DNA of 64,000 nucleotides from the NCBI RefSeq assembly GCF_028609865.1, contig NZ_CP063194.1, forward strand, positions 1,736,001-1,800,000, in the 5' to 3' direction. The position numbers were made by a program, and so were the translations under genes. Shown one piece after another: positions 36,869 to 45,722 of the stretch (positions are counted from its first letter, which is position 1; every line of letters begins with the position of its first letter). The notes under the pieces are model-generated. The model saw only the letters and a program-made list of their open reading frames with translations, was not told the origin of the DNA and ran no database searches. This DNA is from Corynebacterium jeddahense (GTDB lineage Bacteria; Actinomycetota; Actinomycetes; Mycobacteriales; Mycobacteriaceae).

Positions 36869-37654
36869 ATGGCTACGCAGGACAAGGCCGCGGCGAAAGC
36901 GGCGAAAAAGGAAGAGCGCGCCGCGAAGCGCGCGAAGAGCAAGGCGACACGGGGGCAGCTCAAGCAGGCGTTTGACATCCAGCGCAAGCGCGACAAGGCG
37001 CTCGTGCCCATCATGGTCGCCTGCGTCCTCGGCGGCGGCCTGCTCTTCTTCCTCCTCGGCATGTGGTGGGGCTGGAAGTGGTTCTGGCTCGTCATGGGCC
37101 TCATCCTCGGCGCGGTGTTGGCGATGTTCATCTTCTCCCGCCGCCTGGAGAAGTCGATGTACGAGGAGGTCGGCGACACCCCCGGCGCCGCCGGCTGGAC
37201 GCTGGAGAACATGCGCAACACGATGGGCATCGTGTGGCTGACCAAGACCGGCGTGCAGGCCAACACCCACATGGACACCGTGCACCGCGTCGTGGGCAAC
37301 CCCGGCGTGGTGCTCGTCGGCGAGGGCGACCCGAAGCGGCTCAAGCCGCTCATGCAGAAGGAGCGCAAGCGCGTGGAGCGCCTGCTCGCCGGCGTGCCGG
37401 TCTTCGAGGTCTACGCCGGCGAGGGCGAGGGCCAGGTGCGCACCCGCGACCTGCAGAAGCACCTGCTCAAGCTGCCGAAGAACTACCAGAAGGACGAGGT
37501 GTACAACTTCTCCGCCAAGCTCGACGCGATGGACTCGCGCACCCGCGGCGGCCAGCCGGCCGGCCTGCCCGGTGGCCCGCTGCCGAAGCAGGCGCAGAAC
37601 ATGGCGGGCATGAACCGCAAGATGCGCCGCATGCAGGAGCGCAAGGGGAAGTAA
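36869..37654 (+). CDS. DUF4191 family membrane protein
   Basis: 261 aa. A Lys/Ala-rich N-terminus (KAAAKAAKKEERAAKRAK) and two membrane helices (about residues 48-90) are followed by a soluble C-terminal domain ending in RKMRRMQERKGK. The family is actinobacterial, is usually found next to lipA and has no proven function. TACAGT (36856-36861) lies 7 nt before the ATG, so the mRNA is probably leaderless. Confidence 0.88.
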   Translation: MATQDKAAAKAAKKEERAAKRAKSKATRGQLKQAFDIQRKRDKALVPIMVACVLGGGLLFFLLGMWWGWKWFWLVMGLILGAVLAMFIFSRRLEKSMYEEVGDTPGAAGWTLENMRNTMGIVWLTKTGVQANTHMDTVHRVVGNPGVVLVGEGDPKRLKPLMQKERKRVERLLAGVPVFEVYAGEGEGQVRTRDLQKHLLKLPKNYQKDEVYNFSAKLDAMDSRTRGGQPAGLPGGPLPKQAQNMAGMNRKMRRMQERKGK

Positions 37655-37670
37655 GCGCGCGTTTTCGAGC

Positions 37671-38954
37671 ATGACTCAGCACCATTCAGAGATGGCCGCC
37701 GAGGCGAACACCTGCCTTCGCCTCGGCGGTTTGCTATTGGCCTCGGGCGCGGCGGGCTACCGCGTCATCCGGGCGGTGAAGCGCTGCGCGCGCTCGCTCG
37801 GCTTCGACAACGCCGACGTGCTCGTCGGCTTCAACACCATCAGCTGCACGTTCCACCGCGGCGAGGAGTTTCGCACCGTCGTCGCCGACATGCCGGTGCC
37901 GGGCGTGAACGCCTCGCGCATCGAGGCGCTCGAGTCGACCGCGCACAGCCTGCTGGCCAGCTACCGAACCGCGGACGAGATCAACGCGGCCCTCGATGAG
38001 ATCGAGCGCATCCCAACCCCGCGCTGGGGCCTTCGCGTATCGACGGCTGCCGCCGGATTCGCCTGCGCCGGCTTCGCCGTGCTCAACCAGTTCGGCTACC
38101 TCGCCGCGGCGCTCGTCTGCCTCGCCGCTGCGGCCGGCCAGCTCGTCCGCGTGAAGCTGACGCACGCGCACTTCAACCAACTCGGCGTCACCATGGCCGC
38201 CGCGCTCGTCGCCTCTGTCTCGTTCCTCGCCCTCGCCGCGGTGCTGCCGGTCGACGACAGCATCGCCCCCGGCTTCGTCGCCAGTGTGCTGTTCCTCATC
38301 CCCGGGTTCCCGCTCTTCTCCTCCTTCGTCGACCTCGCGCGCTTCGACTTCACCGCCGGCATCCCGCGGCTCGTCTTCGCGCTCGAGATCATCGTCGTGA
38401 CCATGCTCACCGTCTCGGTCGTGGCAATGCTCTCCGGTACGCCGGAGGCGCCGACGCAGGCCGTGCCGGACACCCTCGAGTTTTTCCTCGGCGGCGCGGT
38501 GGCGAGCTTCGTCAGCGTCGGCTGCTTCGCGCTGCTGTTCAACTCCTCGCGGCGGATGGCGCTCAGCGCGGCGGTGCTCGGGATGCTGGCGAACCTCGGC
38601 CGGCTCGTGCTGCTCGCCGCCGGGGTGCGCTCGTTCCTCGCCGCGTTCCTCGCGGCGCTGGCGATCGGGCTGGCGGGCAGCTGGCTCGGCCGCGCGACCG
38701 GCGTGCCGCGGGTGACGGTGACCATCCCGGCGACGCTGGTGATGATCCCGGGCACCGCGATCTACGCGGCGGTGCACAGCTTCGCTATCAGCGACATCAC
38801 GGACGCGCTCACCCGGTTCACGGAGGTGACGTTCGTCGTCCTCTTCATCGCCGGCGGCCTGGCGGTCGCCCGCATGCTCACCGACCCGACGTGGGCGTTT
38901 TCCCGCTACATCGACTTCGACGCTGAGCTCGACGGGGTTCCTAGGCGCGAATGA
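37671..38954 (+). CDS. thrE: Threonine/serine exporter family protein (ThrE-like)
   Basis: 427 aa. The N-terminal ThrE domain (LRLGGLLLASGAAGYRVIRA and FNTISCTFH) is followed by about ten membrane helices, as in C. glutamicum ThrE. The transporter exports threonine and serine using the proton motive force. No clear ribosome site precedes ATG 37671. An imperfect 14-nt repeat, CCTAGGCGCG(A/G)A, spans its end and the end of the convergent RDD gene. The thrE locus lies elsewhere in C. glutamicum as far as I recall, so this could be a paralogue. Confidence 0.85.
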   Translation: MTQHHSEMAAEANTCLRLGGLLLASGAAGYRVIRAVKRCARSLGFDNADVLVGFNTISCTFHRGEEFRTVVADMPVPGVNASRIEALESTAHSLLASYRTADEINAALDEIERIPTPRWGLRVSTAAAGFACAGFAVLNQFGYLAAALVCLAAAAGQLVRVKLTHAHFNQLGVTMAAALVASVSFLALAAVLPVDDSIAPGFVASVLFLIPGFPLFSSFVDLARFDFTAGIPRLVFALEIIVVTMLTVSVVAMLSGTPEAPTQAVPDTLEFFLGGAVASFVSVGCFALLFNSSRRMALSAAVLGMLANLGRLVLLAAGVRSFLAAFLAALAIGLAGSWLGRATGVPRVTVTIPATLVMIPGTAIYAAVHSFAISDITDALTRFTEVTFVVLFIAGGLAVARMLTDPTWAFSRYIDFDAELDGVPRRE

Positions 38955-38957
38955 CCC

Positions 38958-39434
38958 CTAGGCGCGGATAACCGTCGTGTCGGTGACGCGGTCGTGCATC
39001 CCCCGGCCGTCGGCGTCGACAAGAGCCGCGGGCAGCACGAAGCCGGTGAGGATCGTGCGCACCGCCGCGCGCCAGAACCCGACGGGTTCCTCCTTGTCCA
39101 CGCGCGCCACGCCCATCCCCAGCGCCGCCATACCCGGCGTGCGCGCGAAGAGCCACCCGCACACGATGCCGAGCACGATCCAGAGCAGGTACGTCACCGT
39201 CGCCTGGTCGCCGAGCGCGTGCGTGTTCTGGGTGATCAGCCACGCGGCGACGCCGCAGATGACCCAGTCGATGAACACCCCGCCCATGCGGCGCAGCACC
39301 GACGCCTGCGAGCCCGGGCCGTCCTTGGGCAGGCCGAGGAACTGTCCCGGGTACTCCGGGAGGGCGCCCTCGCCGGTGTACTGGTTCGGGATTTCTGGGC
39401 CGTTGCGCCAGTCGGGACGTCGAGAAGCTGCCAT
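38958..39434 (-). CDS. RDD family membrane protein
   Basis: 158 aa with the RDD hallmark residues: Arg in SVLRRMGGVFIDW (with its Asp) and a later Asp in GMHDRVTDT. Three to four helices are predicted. Function unknown; family members are linked to Na+/H+ exchange or envelope maintenance. TAGTCT on the minus strand (39448-39443) is 8 nt upstream of ATG 39434. It is divergent from glnA, the same arrangement as in C. glutamicum. Confidence 0.88.
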   Translation of the reverse strand: MAASRRPDWRNGPEIPNQYTGEGALPEYPGQFLGLPKDGPGSQASVLRRMGGVFIDWVICGVAAWLITQNTHALGDQATVTYLLWIVLGIVCGWLFARTPGMAALGMGVARVDKEEPVGFWRAAVRTILTGFVLPAALVDADGRGMHDRVTDTTVIRA

Positions 39435-39462
39435 GCTCTATGAGACTAGCGGGGTGCGCGAC

Positions 39463-39468
39463 TAGACT
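39463..39468 (+). promoter_or_regulatory. Candidate -10 box (TAGACT) for glnA
   Basis: TAGACT lies about 41 nt before the glnA GTG and leaves a short leader with GAGGAG. I see no AmtR operator that I could defend. Confidence 0.45.
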
Positions 39469-39509
39469 CGAAACTGCTTTTTTCAGCCGACCGACGAGGA
39501 GTACCGCCC

Positions 39510-40946
39510 GTGGCCTTCGACAACATCGAGGACGTCAAGAAATTTATCGCCGACGAGGGGGTGGAATTCGTCGACGTGCGCTTCACCGACGTGCCCGGCA
39601 TCGAGCACCACTTCTCCATCCCGGCGTCGATGTTCGATGAGGACGTGATGGAGGACGGCCTCGCGTTCGACGGCTCGTCCATCCGCGGCTTCACCACCAT
39701 CGAGGAATCCGACATGACGCTCATGCCGGACCTGAAGACGGCGAAGCTCGACCAGTTCCGCGGCTCGAAGACGCTCAACGTGAAGTTCTTTGTCAACGAC
39801 CCGTTCACCCACGAGCCGTTCTCCCGCGACCCGCGCAACGTGGCAAAGAAGGCCGAGGAGTACCTGCAATCCACCGGCATCGCCGACACCTGCTCCATCG
39901 GCGCGGAGGCGGAGTTCTACCTGTTTGACTCCGTGCGATACGAGGTGGACGGCCACGCCGCGTTCTACGAGCTCGACGCGGCCGAGGGCTGGTGGAACCG
40001 CGGCAACGAGGTGGAGGCCGACGGCGGCCCGAACCTGGGCTATAAGAACCGCGTCAAGGGCGGCTACTTCCCCGTCCCGCCGCACGACAAGACCGTCGAG
40101 GTGCGCGACGCGATGGTGCGCAACCTCGCCACCGCCGGCTTCGACATCGAGCGCTTCCACCGCGAGGTGGGCAACGGCGGTCAGCAGGAGATCAACTACC
40201 GCTTCAACACCCTGCTCCACGCGGCGGACGACCTGCAGGACTTCAAGTACATCGTGAAGAACACCGCCACCCAGTTCGGCAAGACGGTCACCTTCATGCC
40301 CAAGCCGCTCGCCGGCGACAACGGCTCCGGCATGCACGCGCACCAGTCCCTGTGGAAGGGCGGCGAGCCGCTGTTCTACGACGAGTCCGGCTACGGCGGG
40401 CTGTCCGACATCGCGCGCTGGTACATCGGCGGCCTACTCGAGCACGCCGGCGCGGTGCTCGCGTTCACCAACCCGACGCTGAACTCCTACCACCGCCTCG
40501 TGCCGGGCTTCGAAGCACCGATCAACCTCGTGTACTCGCAGCGCAACCGCTCCGCGGCGATCCGCATCCCCATCACCGGCACGAACCCGAAGGCGAAGCG
40601 CATCGAGTTCCGCGCCCCGGACCCGTCGGGCAACCCGTACCTCGGCTTCTCGGCGATGCTCATGGCGGGCATCGACGGCATCAAGAACCGCATCGAGCCG
40701 CACGCCCCGGTGGACAAGGACCTCTACGAGCTGCCGCCGGAGGAGGCCAAGGACATCCCGCAGGCCCCGACGTCGCTCGAGGCGTCGCTCGCCGCGCTCG
40801 AGACGGACCACGACTTCCTCACCGAGGGCGACGTGTTCACCGACGACCTCATCGAGACCTACGTCCGCCTCAAGATGGACAACGAGATCGCGCCGTCGCG
40901 CCTGCGCCCGACGCCGCAGGAGTTTGAGCTCTACTTCGACTGCTAA
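39510..40946 (+). CDS. glnA: Glutamine synthetase type I (GSI-beta)
   Basis: 478 aa. It makes glutamine from glutamate, ammonia and ATP. Motifs include FDGSSIRGF, the ATP-binding [16 protein letters not shown] and the adenylylation site Tyr406 in [11 protein letters not shown], which marks the regulated GSI-beta class. GlnE, encoded 10 kb away in this window, would modify that tyrosine. It starts at GTG 39510 with GAGGAG 9 nt upstream. Confidence 0.97.
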   Translation: MAFDNIEDVKKFIADEGVEFVDVRFTDVPGIEHHFSIPASMFDEDVMEDGLAFDGSSIRGFTTIEESDMTLMPDLKTAKLDQFRGSKTLNVKFFVNDPFTHEPFSRDPRNVAKKAEEYLQSTGIADTCSIGAEAEFYLFDSVRYEVDGHAAFYELDAAEGWWNRGNEVEADGGPNLGYKNRVKGGYFPVPPHDKTVEVRDAMVRNLATAGFDIERFHREVGNGGQQEINYRFNTLLHAADDLQDFKYIVKNTATQFGKTVTFMPKPLAGDNGSGMHAHQSLWKGGEPLFYDESGYGGLSDIARWYIGGLLEHAGAVLAFTNPTLNSYHRLVPGFEAPINLVYSQRNRSAAIRIPITGTNPKAKRIEFRAPDPSGNPYLGFSAMLMAGIDGIKNRIEPHAPVDKDLYELPPEEAKDIPQAPTSLEASLAALETDHDFLTEGDVFTDDLIETYVRLKMDNEIAPSRLRPTPQEFELYFDC

Positions 40947-41018
40947 TCGACGTCCCTCCGGCCCCCTTGCACAGGGCCAAACGCGCGCGGCGGAGGGAAA
41001 GAAATTACCATATGCGTT

Positions 41019-41975
41019 GTGACCGATAAATTCCGCGAACTGCCCCCGCCCGGCCCAGCGTGGGGCGGCAGCCTCATGGGCACGTCGATTGTGGCCCGCC
41101 TGCTCGTTGAGGAGCACATGATGGTCGCGGCGGGTGCGTTCGTGGCGCTCGCTTGCGCGATTTTCGTCGTGCTCACCGCGGGGTTCATCCGCTACCGCCA
41201 GCCGAGCTTCGGGCGCACATCGATGGCGGAGTGGTCGATGTTTTTCATCGGCATCCTCGCGCTCGGCGCGGCGCTGTCCGGGTTGACGGGCAACGGGATC
41301 TTCCGTCTCGTCGCGTTCTGGATCGGCGGGCCCGTCACCGTCGTCACGTGGGCGATCCAGCTCACGCGGTTCGACGGCCCCCCGAAGTTCCCCTGGGGCC
41401 TGCCGCTGGTCGGGCCGATGATCTCGGCGTCCGTCGCGGGCTGGCTGGCCAAGGACTACGGGCAGTTCTACCACGTCCTGGGCACCGTACTGTTCCTCAT
41501 GTCGCTGTGCACCGCCGTGCCGACGTTCGCCCGCGTCTACTGGGCCGCGTGGCACGGCAAGGTTGACCTGTCCGGGCCAAACTCGGCGACCTCGTGGGTG
41601 CCGCTGGGCGTCATCGGGCAGTCCACTACCGCGATGCAGATCCTCTACCCCGGCACGTTCTCCATCTACTACGGCCGCGTCGCGCTCTTCCTCGCCCTCC
41701 CCCTGGGCCTCTATGCCATGGCGCAGTTCTACCCGAACGTCCTGCGCTGGGTGGACTACTCGCCCGCCTGGTGGGCGTGCACGTTCCCGCCGGGCACCGT
41801 GAGCATGGGCGGCCACCAGATGGCGCTCGTGAGCGGGCAGCACTGGCTCGACGTCGTCGCGCTCACCGTGCCGATCCTGCTGATCACGCACTGGACGCTG
41901 TGCGCGAGCCGCTTCGTCACCTGGGTGGCCGAGGGCCGCCGCGAGGCCGCCCGCAACGCACCCCTTCCCCGGTGA
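41019..41975 (+). CDS. TDT/SLAC1-type transporter family membrane protein
   Basis: 318 aa with about ten predicted helices. The late segment YSPAWWACTFPPGTVSMGG resembles the WWAFTFP motif of the tellurite-resistance/dicarboxylate transporter (TDT, SLAC1) fold, and WVPLGVIGQSTTAM resembles the matching segment of helix 6 or 7. The substrate cannot be read from sequence; the family carries dicarboxylates, sulfite or chloride. TACCAT (41006-41011) lies 7 nt before GTG 41019: leaderless signature. Confidence 0.75.
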   Translation: MTDKFRELPPPGPAWGGSLMGTSIVARLLVEEHMMVAAGAFVALACAIFVVLTAGFIRYRQPSFGRTSMAEWSMFFIGILALGAALSGLTGNGIFRLVAFWIGGPVTVVTWAIQLTRFDGPPKFPWGLPLVGPMISASVAGWLAKDYGQFYHVLGTVLFLMSLCTAVPTFARVYWAAWHGKVDLSGPNSATSWVPLGVIGQSTTAMQILYPGTFSIYYGRVALFLALPLGLYAMAQFYPNVLRWVDYSPAWWACTFPPGTVSMGGHQMALVSGQHWLDVVALTVPILLITHWTLCASRFVTWVAEGRREAARNAPLPR

Positions 41976-42053
41976 TATTTGCCTGCCCTGACCTGCACTA
42001 AGGCAGTACGAACTTGCTTGCGGGAGCGCGTGAACCCCGCGATGATGGGGCCC

Positions 42054-42713
42054 ATGACCGACCTCTTGATCCGCCCCGACCGCCCAGACCGCTGCCCCGC
42101 CGACTGCCCCGCGGCCGCCGGGTCGGCCCCTGCCGGCGCGTCGGCCCGTGCCGCCGCAGCGCCTCCCGCAGCCGCTCCAGCCGCCGAGCCCCGCGACCCC
42201 GGCTCGGGCGAGCGCCTCAACCGCCTGCGCGCCGCGGTCCTCGGCGCGAACGACGGCATCGTCTCCACCGCCGCGGTCGTCGTCGGTGTGGCCGGCGCCA
42301 CCGCCGACCACACCACCATCGCGATGTCCGGTCTCGCCGCCGTCATCGGCGGGGCGGTGTCGATGGCGCTTGGCGAGTACGTCTCGGTGTCGTCGCAGCG
42401 GGACTCGGAACGCTCGCTGGGCTACGCGGAGTACGAGCAGGTCAACCCCTGATCCGCGGGCATCGCCTCGTTCCTGTCGTTCCTCCTCGGTGCGGCGCTG
42501 CCGTTCGCCAGCGCGCTCGTCGCGCCGGCGGCGTGGCGCGTCGCCGCGATCTTCGGCGTCACGCTCCTCGCGCTTGCGCTTACCGGGGCGCTATCCGCGA
42601 AGTTGGGCGGGGCGTCGGTCGGCCGGTCCGTCACGCGCATCGTCGTCGGCGGGTCCCTCGCGCTCGCCGCGACGTTTGCCATCGGCTCGATATTCGGCGC
42701 AAACGTGCACTAG
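42054..42713 (+). pseudogene. VIT1/CCC1-family transporter remnant, internal deletion and nonsense codon
   Basis: ATG 42054 opens a Pro/Ala-rich N-terminus and the first VIT1 half (RLRAAVLGANDGIVSTAAVVVGVAGA and MALGEYVSVSSQRDSE, shown by key residues near 42230-42410). The frame hits TGA at 42450-42452 exactly where the family has Trp in NPW, and then continues open for 86 codons through the second half (SAGIASFLSFLLGAALPF to FGANVH) to TAG 42711-42713. The cytoplasmic metal-binding segment of roughly 60 residues that normally separates the halves is missing. Intact homologues move iron or manganese. Two independent lesions argue for a decayed gene. Confidence 0.88.
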
Positions 42714-42726
42714 GCGCGCCGAATTC

Positions 42727-42748
42727 CCCGCCCTGTTGGGGCGGGTTT
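42727..42748 (+). terminator. Terminator between the VIT1 remnant and the HNH gene
   Basis: CCCGCCC pairs with GGGCGGG around TGTTG, followed by TTT. Confidence 0.65.
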
Positions 42749-42762
42749 GGTGTGGGGTGGGG

Positions 42763-43803
42763 TTAGTCGAAGAGCAGCTCCATGGCGCCGGGGGTGGTCA
42801 TGGGTACTTCGGCCCCGTTCGGGGCGATCCAGTAGATCCGCCCGCCGCGGGTATCGATGTGGCCACGCCACGCGCGCTCCCGATCATCATCGTTCGCCCC
42901 GTTGTGGTGGGGGCACAGCTGCACGAGGTTGTTCATGTTGGTCATGCCGCCGTGTTTCCACGCCCGCATGTGGTGGGTTTGGGTGGTTGCTGCGGAGTGG
43001 CGGCAGTCCGGGAACGCGCACGCGGGGCTGACCAACTTCGACAAGGTGCGCTGCTTGCCGTTGGCGAGCCGGCTCGTGCGGTAGAGGTTCACCGCCCCTG
43101 CCTGCGGGTGGAACGCCGCGACCTCGAGTGTGGCCCCGTACTCCTGCTGCATGAACTCCGCCCCACTCATCGTCGTGCCGTCCGTGAGCGTGAGGGCGAT
43201 GTCATCCCCGGTGCCGGAGGTGATGCGTAGGTAGTCCGGGATGGGCACGAGCACGATGGGTCGGGGTGCGGCGTGGGGGACGGCAGCCCCGTCGTGCAGC
43301 AACGCGCGCAGGGCGTGGGCGAGATCCGCGGCACCGGGGATGTCGGATTCTGCCATGCGTCGCAGCAGGTGTTCGAGGTCGGCGATGTCGCGCTCGTTGT
43401 AGGTCCAGATCATGGTGCGCATCCCTGCGACGGACTGAGTAAAGCGGCAGGCGGGTTGCGGTGCGCGCACCGGGACCTTCACCAACCGGGTGATGCGCTT
43501 TGACAGGGCCCGGTAGGAGCCGCGGTGGCGCACGAGGTCGAGGCGGATGCGCCACCGTTCGGCAGCATCGGCCACTACCCGCAGTTTCTTCTCGATGAGC
43601 ACTAACTGGTCGAGCGGCATCCCCGCCGCGAACACGAGCGCATCAGCCTGTTTGCGGGTGAACTTCGTCCGCCCGTAGTAGGCCTCCCATACCCGCCCCA
43701 GGTCGCGCACCCGCGTCGTCGACAGGCCGGCGGCCAGGGCGGCGTCGCGGGAGAAACCGGCGACCACCTCGACACCGGCTTCGCAGAATTCGTTGAACAT
43801 CAT
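42763..43803 (-). CDS. HNH endonuclease family protein (DUF222/13E12-like)
   Basis: 346 aa. The C-terminal HNH domain shows CAFPDCRHSAATTQTHHM followed by NLVQLCPHHNGAND, with cysteine pairs and histidines for the zinc and metal sites. The N-terminal DUF222-like region is mainly helical. Such proteins are abundant and variable in actinobacteria and related to REP13E12 elements; biological roles are unproven. The start is ATG 43803 or 43800. TAGCGT on the minus strand (43816-43811) lies 7 nt upstream: leaderless signature. Its position marks the start of an accessory region. Confidence 0.85.
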   Translation of the reverse strand: MMFNEFCEAGVEVVAGFSRDAALAAGLSTTRVRDLGRVWEAYYGRTKFTRKQADALVFAAGMPLDQLVLIEKKLRVVADAAERWRIRLDLVRHRGSYRALSKRITRLVKVPVRAPQPACRFTQSVAGMRTMIWTYNERDIADLEHLLRRMAESDIPGAADLAHALRALLHDGAAVPHAAPRPIVLVPIPDYLRITSGTGDDIALTLTDGTTMSGAEFMQQEYGATLEVAAFHPQAGAVNLYRTSRLANGKQRTLSKLVSPACAFPDCRHSAATTQTHHMRAWKHGGMTNMNNLVQLCPHHNGANDDDRERAWRGHIDTRGGRIYWIAPNGAEVPMTTPGAMELLFD

Positions 43804-43851
43804 GGCAGCGACGCTAACCGCACAACAAACGCACTGTAAACACTTTGCACA

Positions 43852-44400
43852 CTAAAGTGCGCAATCGAGATCCACCTCGACGCCATCGACAATGCCGCGT
43901 GAGGTGAACTGCCACACCGCGGGCCGCGGCAGGCCGAGCGGCGCTGGCCAGGGCCGATCCGGCGCAGCGGGCGGCGCGACGACTGGGTTGTCGCCCCAGT
44001 CGGCGAGCCAGAGCGCGCCGAACTCGGACGGGTCCGCCAGGAGCATGTGGCGGCGCCAGAACCAGGCGTTCACGTACACGCCCGCAACGTCGACGCCGGC
44101 GGCGGTGAAGGCGTGGTGGGCGGAACGGACGTCGATAAGCGAAAGCTCCGCGGACTCGACGTCGAGCCACATCGGCAGCGAGAGCCCGCCGAGAACCTCG
44201 AGCGCGGCCGCGACCTGCTCTTCAACCGTCGTGCCCTCCGACGGCGCGCGCAGGAAGTGGTAGGCGGACGTGGCGTACGGGGCGAAGGTGGAGAAGCAGG
44301 CGTCGCGGTACGTGCCGTCCGTGGTGCGGGCGATGACGAAGTCGAAGCCGGAAACGTCGAGGCCCGCCTGGTGTTCGGAGACGTCGACGCCGAGCCTCAC
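43852..44400 (-). CDS. Glycoside hydrolase family 25 (muramidase) protein, short
   Basis: 182 aa. The GH25 fold is recognisable from GVDVSEHQ at the start, TTDGTYRD, AYHFLRAP and the catalytic acidic pair in LPMWLDVESAEL. GH25 enzymes cut the MurNAc-GlcNAc bond of peptidoglycan. No signal peptide is visible, so secretion is unexplained. GTG 44400 overlaps the NUDIX stop as GTGA, so the two are coupled. A small stem CACTTT/AAAGTG follows the stop. Confidence 0.85.
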   Translation of the reverse strand: MRLGVDVSEHQAGLDVSGFDFVIARTTDGTYRDACFSTFAPYATSAYHFLRAPSEGTTVEEQVAAALEVLGGLSLPMWLDVESAELSLIDVRSAHHAFTAAGVDVAGVYVNAWFWRRHMLLADPSEFGALWLADWGDNPVVAPPAAPDRPWPAPLGLPRPAVWQFTSRGIVDGVEVDLDCAL

Positions 44401-44921
44401 CGCTTCGTCAGCCCCATCCGCGGCGCAAACCCCGCCGGGTGGCGGCGCTGCGCGGCGGCGTCGCCGATGACGAGGCGCCACTTCGGGTCCGTCACCGGCA
44501 TGTTCGAGATGGGGAACCAGCCGACGTCGACGGACTCGTCGTCGCCGACGACGGGCTCCGCGGCCGGGTCGAGCGCCTCGCAGCGGATCTGCACCGACAT
44601 GTACGACGCGAGGTCCCCGTTCGCGTGCGTCACCGGGCCGACGGCGCCCACGCCGAGCAGCGCCGCCGCCTTGACGCGCACGCTGGTCTCTTCGGCCACC
44701 TCGCGCACGGCAGCGGCGTGCGGCTCCTCGCCGGGGTCGGCGATGCCGGTAACGGGCGTCCACTCCCCGTTGTCGGAGCGCTTCACCAACAGCACGTCCG
44801 GCACGGCCCAGGCTGAGTCGCTCGCGGCGTCGCGAAGCACCACGGCGCACACGCTGGGCACCCACATGAGGTCGGTGCCGATCTTCTTGCGCGTTTCCAC
44901 GATGAACTCCGGGATAGGCAT
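44397..44921 (-). CDS. NUDIX hydrolase family protein
   Basis: 174 aa. The NUDIX box reads GIADPGEEPHAAAVREVAEE followed by TSV; it keeps the G-x5-E and REVAEE metal-binding core but has Ser at the usual second Gly. Substrate is unknown. ATG 44921 is preceded by TACACT at 7 nt (minus strand 44934-44929), so the mRNA is probably leaderless. It is coupled to the GH25 gene. Confidence 0.9.
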   Translation of the reverse strand: MPIPEFIVETRKKIGTDLMWVPSVCAVVLRDAASDSAWAVPDVLLVKRSDNGEWTPVTGIADPGEEPHAAAVREVAEETSVRVKAAALLGVGAVGPVTHANGDLASYMSVQIRCEALDPAAEPVVGDDESVDVGWFPISNMPVTDPKWRLVIGDAAAQRRHPAGFAPRMGLTKR

Positions 44922-44928
44922 GCCCGCG

Positions 44929-44938
44929 AGTGTACAAT
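44929..44938. promoter_or_regulatory. Symmetric divergent -10 boxes (NUDIX gene and 257-aa membrane protein)
   Basis: Minus-strand TACACT (44934-44929) and plus-strand TACAAT (44933-44938) share the central TA and sit in a 27-bp gap. The plus-strand box is 10 nt from ATG 44949, the minus-strand box 7 nt from ATG 44921. Confidence 0.55.
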
Positions 44939-44948
44939 CCCCTCCATT

Positions 44949-45722
44949 ATGAGCACCGCCGTCACCGCTCCCGAGCAGCCCGAGCAGCCTGCGCCGGAGA
45001 AGCAACCCTGGCTCCGGCGCATTCCGGCCCCGCTGTTTGTCACGGCGTACGGTGTGCTCGTCATCGCGGTGATCCTCGGCGCGGCGATGGCAGTCGGCTA
45101 CACCGCGGACGCGAAGAGCACCGCCGTCGATCCCCCGCAGCCGGAGCGCCCCTTCAACCCGGCGCCGGCGGACACGACGAATATCGCGGAGAGCATCCGC
45201 CCCCACCTCATCACCGACGTCGAGGTCGGCGAGACGAACACCGGCGCGATGCTGCGCGGGAACCTGACCGAGGAGGCGGTCGCGGAGCCGGAGGAGCTCG
45301 CGAGCCACCTGTCGCGCCTACTCGAGCAGAATTGCTTGGACACGGTGACGTTGACGTCGCCACGCGGGATGCGCATGAACTTCTGGGGCTTTTGCTTTGC
45401 GACGATCCCTCCGGAGACCATCCAGCCCCTCCTCGCCTTCGCGGACAAGGAGGGCGCGGACTCGCTCGCGTTCTACGACTACGCGGGCCGCGGCCACCTC
45501 CACTACGTCGCGCTGAACTGGATGGATGCCGGCGACAACACGGAAAAACTGGAGCGGGCCTGGGATCGCGTGGAGCGCCCGGACGACCTCGACCGCATCA
45601 CGTTCAACGCCTACGCGGGCGACGACGTCGTGGTGATGGACAACGACAAGAAGACGGGCAAGCAGACGAAGCACTGGGAAACCGGCGAGGCGTTCGCGCG
45701 CCGGTGGGGGCTCGACCGGTAG
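44949..45722 (+). CDS. Membrane-anchored protein of unknown function
   Basis: 257 aa. A Pro/Glu-rich cytoplasmic N-terminus, one membrane helix (about residues 29-50) and an exported domain of about 200 residues with two cysteines (NCLDTV and WGFCFA) that may form a disulfide. I recognise no family. Its gene is convergent with the S1 protease gene, which starts its stop codon at the next base. Confidence 0.75.
   Translation: MSTAVTAPEQPEQPAPEKQPWLRRIPAPLFVTAYGVLVIAVILGAAMAVGYTADAKSTAVDPPQPERPFNPAPADTTNIAESIRPHLITDVEVGETNTGAMLRGNLTEEAVAEPEELASHLSRLLEQNCLDTVTLTSPRGMRMNFWGFCFATIPPETIQPLLAFADKEGADSLAFYDYAGRGHLHYVALNWMDAGDNTEKLERAWDRVERPDDLDRITFNAYAGDDVVVMDNDKKTGKQTKHWETGEAFARRWGLDR

Noticed and set aside
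43828..43860. Hairpin CACTTT/AAAGTG at the GH25 end as a strong terminator
   Set aside because: Only six pairs and no T-run; noted in the gene entry but not called separately.
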